From positions 1-42,496 of the forward strand of contig CAXYVC010000014.1 in the NCBI GenBank assembly GCA_964292295.1: 42,496 nt of DNA, written 5' to 3'. How positions within the stretch are numbered: position 1 is the first letter of the stretch; every line of letters begins with the position of its first letter. The stretch comes from CAXYVC01 sp964292295 (GTDB lineage: Bacteria; Acidobacteriota; Holophagae; Holophagales; Holophagaceae). The notes beneath the pieces are model-generated. The model was given only the letters and a program-made list of their open reading frames with translations, did not search any database and had not been told where the DNA came from. Made by a program: the position numbers and the translations under genes. Below, piece by piece: positions 40,284-42,496 of this stretch.

Positions 40284-40688
40284 GTGTCCACCATCCGAAC
40301 GCTCATCACTGCCACTGTACTTGCCGCTGGATGCATGGGGCTGCGTGCAGATGCCTATGACGATGCCATGGTCTATCTGAAGAAGCGCGTTCCATCTGCA
40401 AAGACTGGGATTGTGATGTGCAATCCTGATGCCATGGCAGAACCGTTGAAGGGCCTTTTTGCTGCGGCAAAGCGCGCAAACATTAAGGTTCAGTTGTTTC
40501 GTGTGGACAACGCTGACTCCTTGGATAAGGCAAAGGGCATTGTTGGGTCTTGGCGTCCGGATTTCGTGATGCTTTTGGATCAGGATCCTCTTCTGGGAGC
40601 TGGCAGCAAGGGGTCCATTGCGCTCATCAATCGTGCCGGGATGGCGGGTGTCTTTGTGGTGTCCTGCGGCGGGGCGATGAAGGGCTGA
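40284..40688 (+). CDS. Small secreted protein, atypically low GC
   Basis: 134 aa. The start is GTG at 40284 with AAAGGAGG five bases upstream. A signal peptide (MSTIRTLITATVLAAGCMGLRA) leads a compact alpha/beta protein: KTGIVMCNPDAMAEPLKGLF, KVQLFRVDNADSL, SWRPDFVMLLDQDPLLGAGSKGSIALINRAGMAGVFVVSC. Base composition is near 50% GC against some 70% on both sides, with many A/T-ending codons (GCA, GAT, CCT) that neighbours avoid. Its element order parallels the secreted protein at 14743-15315, but it is shorter. No function is recognised. Recent transfer is one reading; a relaxed or specially expressed gene is another. Confidence 0.75.
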   Translation: MSTIRTLITATVLAAGCMGLRADAYDDAMVYLKKRVPSAKTGIVMCNPDAMAEPLKGLFAAAKRANIKVQLFRVDNADSLDKAKGIVGSWRPDFVMLLDQDPLLGAGSKGSIALINRAGMAGVFVVSCGGAMKG

Positions 40689-40697
40689 AGGCGCTCT

Positions 40698-41363
40698 TCA
40701 GGCTCTCAGCAGAATCTCGTCCCTCCAGGCCTCCCGGGGTTCGCGGTGGAGCTGCCAGAAGGCCTCCGCCGCGGCCTCGGGGCTGAAGGAACCTCCCGTC
40801 TGGAGGAAACCCGCCACGGTGACGGTGGCGGCGTGGATGCCCTCGGACGCCAGCTCCCGGGCGAGGCTGCGCGCCAGGCTCCGCTGGGCGGCCTTGCCGA
40901 GGGCGGGACCGCCTTCCCCGGGCTTGGGCTCCAGGGCGAGCCCGCCGCCCGTGACGAGGAGCGTGCCGCGGCCTGCGGCGCGCATGGCGGGCTGCACCCA
41001 GCGCACGCAGGCCAGCAGGGAGAGCACGTTCACCTGGAAGGCGCGCCGGAGGGCCTCCGGCTCCAGGTCCACGGCGGGGCCGCGCGCGCCGGACGCCGCG
41101 TTGTAGACGAGCAGCTCCGGGAAGCCGAGGCGCTCCTGGATGCGGGCGAGGGCCCTCTCCAGGGAGGCCGGGTCGCCCAGATCTGCGGGAAGCGCCCAGG
41201 CCTCCGGGGCTCCCGCTTCGAGGAGCGCCATCTCGAAGCGCTCCGCCGGATCCTCCGCACGGCAGACAAGGGCCACGGCAAGGCCTTCCCGGGCGAAGCG
41301 GCAGCCCAGGGCGAGGCCCAGGCCGGGGCCGGCACCGACGACGAGGGCTAGGGGAGAGGGCAT
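40698..41363 (-). CDS. Short-chain dehydrogenase/reductase-like protein, catalytic Tyr not seen
   Basis: 221 aa. The Rossmann entry LALVVGAGPGLGLALGCRFAREG, the ADLGD motif, LLVYNAASG and GTLLVTGGGLAL are SDR. The classical YxxxK active site is absent: the lysine segment reads GEGGPALGKAAQRSLA, so the residue four before Lys is Pro. A subgroup of SDR proteins shares the GGGLAL...GKA pattern with a shifted Tyr; here no Tyr occurs anywhere in that stretch. It may bind NAD(P) without oxidoreductase activity. It ends ten bases before the convergent secreted gene's stop. Confidence 0.8.
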   Translation of the reverse strand: MPSPLALVVGAGPGLGLALGCRFAREGLAVALVCRAEDPAERFEMALLEAGAPEAWALPADLGDPASLERALARIQERLGFPELLVYNAASGARGPAVDLEPEALRRAFQVNVLSLLACVRWVQPAMRAAGRGTLLVTGGGLALEPKPGEGGPALGKAAQRSLARSLARELASEGIHAATVTVAGFLQTGGSFSPEAAAEAFWQLHREPREAWRDEILLRA

Positions 41364-41402
41364 GGCGGCTCCGGGAGGCGTCTGGGGCAGTCTACGCCAT
41401 GA

Positions 41403-41417
41403 CGCCTGTCACAGGCG
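41403..41417. promoter_or_regulatory. Palindrome upstream of ptb
   Basis: CGCCTGT - C - ACAGGCG, a perfect 15-bp palindrome about 84 bases before the ptb ATG and 40 bases before the divergent SDR start. Operator-like by symmetry and position; the regulator is unknown. Confidence 0.4.
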
Positions 41418-41500
41418 CCCCCGCGAGGGGCTGAAAGGCCCGCCATGGCTGGTATTTTGGGACGGTTCGCTTGTTGTCCATTCCCCTGCCGGAGACCTCC

Positions 41501-42406
41501 ATGCCCATCACCAAGCTCGACCAGATCCTGGACGCCGTGAAGGCCAAGCCGAAGAAGCGCCTCGTGGCCGCCTGGGCCGTGGACGCCCACACCATCGAGG
41601 CGGTGAACGCCGCGCGGGAGCAGGGCATCATCGACGCCACCCTGGTGGGCGACGAGGCCCTGATCCGCCGGGTGTGCGGCGAGCTGGGCATCGATGCGGG
41701 CGCCTTCGAGATCGTCCACGAGGCGACGGATGTGGCCGCCGGCACCAGGGCCGTGGAACTCGTGCGCACGGGGCATGGCCAGATCCTCATGAAGGGCCTG
41801 CTCAGCACGGACAAGTACATGCGGGCCATCCTGAACAAGGAGAAGGGCCTGATGCGCCCGGGGGCCGTGCTCAGCCACGCCACGGTCATCGAGAACGCCC
41901 GCTACCCCAAGCTCATGATCTGCGGCGACGTGGCCGTGCTGCCCTACCCGGACCTCAAGCAGAAGATCGCCATCACCAACTACCTCATCGGCGTGGGGCA
42001 CGCCCTGGGCATCGAGAAGCCCAAGGTGGCGCTGGTCTGCGCCACCGAGCAGGTGAGCGAGGGCATTCCCGCCACGGTGGAGGCCAGCGTCATCAGCAAG
42101 ATGGCGGACCGCGGCCAGATCAAGGGCGCCTTCGTGGACGGTCCCATGGCCCTGGATGTGGCCATCGACCGGGAGTGCGCCGAGACGAAGGGCGTGAAGG
42201 GCGAGGTGCCGGGCGATGCGGATGCCCTGGTGTTCGCGAACATCGACGCCGGCAACGTCTTCTACAAGAGCAACACCAAGCTGGCGGGCTGCGAGCTGGC
42301 CGCCATGGTGGTGGGCGCCAACGCCCCCTGCGTGCTCTCCAGCCGCGGCGACAGCGCCAAGACGAAGCTCTACTCCATCGCCCTGGCCGCCCTGAGCGTC
42401 AAGTAG
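41501..42406 (+). CDS. ptb: Phosphate butyryltransferase / phosphate acyltransferase
   Basis: 301 aa, right for Ptb (shorter than Pta). It transfers acyl groups between CoA and phosphate: butyryl- or other short-chain acyl-CoA to acyl phosphate, normally for ATP formation with butyrate kinase. Motifs: LMKGLLSTDKYMRAILNKEKGL, VLSHATVIENARYPKLMICGDVAVLPYPDLKQK (fermentation-type Ptb), VALVCATEQVSEGIPATVEA and ADALVFANIDAGNVFYKSNTKLA. GGAG precedes ATG 41501. A hairpin follows the stop, and no buk start is visible in the last 90 bases of the window. Confidence 0.92.
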   Translation: MPITKLDQILDAVKAKPKKRLVAAWAVDAHTIEAVNAAREQGIIDATLVGDEALIRRVCGELGIDAGAFEIVHEATDVAAGTRAVELVRTGHGQILMKGLLSTDKYMRAILNKEKGLMRPGAVLSHATVIENARYPKLMICGDVAVLPYPDLKQKIAITNYLIGVGHALGIEKPKVALVCATEQVSEGIPATVEASVISKMADRGQIKGAFVDGPMALDVAIDRECAETKGVKGEVPGDADALVFANIDAGNVFYKSNTKLAGCELAAMVVGANAPCVLSSRGDSAKTKLYSIALAALSVK

Positions 42407-42423
42407 CCGGGACCGGAATGCGA

Positions 42424-42450
42424 GGAGGGCGGGGTGCACCCCCGCCCTCC
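42424..42450 (+). terminator. Terminator-like hairpin after ptb
   Basis: A perfect 11-bp stem GGAGGGCGGGG / CCCCGCCCTCC with a 5-base loop, 17 bases past the ptb stop. No T-tract. It suggests ptb is not transcribed with a gene directly downstream. Confidence 0.6.
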
Positions 42451-42496
42451 CGCGTGTGGGGCCCTCTTGGGCCGCGGGGCGGGGGGGCACGCGCCC

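Overview
The window is a very GC-rich, densely packed bacterial chromosome segment of about 42.5 kb with some 42 supportable protein genes. I see no rRNA, tRNA, transposase, phage gene or CRISPR array. The content suggests a motile, Gram-negative, free-living bacterium: flagellar rod genes including the P-ring chaperone flgA, a TonB-type protein, a chemoreceptor, System II cytochrome c biogenesis, pyruvate phosphate dikinase and a phosphate acyltransferase. Fused aroDE, a fused aconitase-family enzyme, and a zinc-ribbon tail of the type often attached to sensory proteins would fit an Acidobacteriota relative of Holophaga/Geothrix. That placement is inference; no phylogenetic marker was compared.

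Layout. 1-1.1 kb: end of resB and ccsA. 1.1-9.4 kb: a HAD hydrolase; an rsmH-dcp minus-strand pair; an AraC/GyrI regulator and a tributyrin-esterase-like hydrolase; the rsgA-RNHCP pair; and a two-gene 4-oxalocrotonate tautomerase/HxlR cassette with a readable promoter and operator. 9.5-14.5 kb: ppdK, the azlCD exporter, and rluB. 14.7-15.3 kb: a secreted protein of unknown function. 15.3-19.8 kb: a minus-strand run of a DUF1292 protein, an aconitase-family protein with its small subunit fused in front, mazG and fused aroDE. 19.9-22.1 kb: flgF-flgG-flgA. 22.3-24.4 kb: a ThrE-type exporter, moaE and rnhA.

24.5-36.7 kb holds a pseudokinase-TonB fusion, a secreted protein, comEC, dtd, a membrane/zinc-ribbon protein, pcm, a DUF2911 protein, a metallo-hydrolase, a PilT-like ATPase with a degraded active site, an esterase lacking its catalytic residues, and a DUF523 protein. 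36.8-42.5 kb: a chemoreceptor with a possible sigma-28 promoter, ybiT, a conspicuously less GC-rich secreted protein, an SDR protein, and ptb.

The most unusual signal is in 24.5-36 kb. Several proteins there keep the fold motifs of well-known enzymes but have lost catalytic residues: the kinase domain, the PilT-like ATPase, the esterase, and one metal ligand of the metallo-hydrolase. The kinase-like domain is joined through one membrane span and a coiled coil to a periplasmic TonB C-terminal domain. The PilT-like protein carries two N-terminal domains in tandem. I found no complete new multi-gene defence or secretion system. Start sites were chosen mainly by Shine-Dalgarno spacing and family length; all statements on GC content are by eye.
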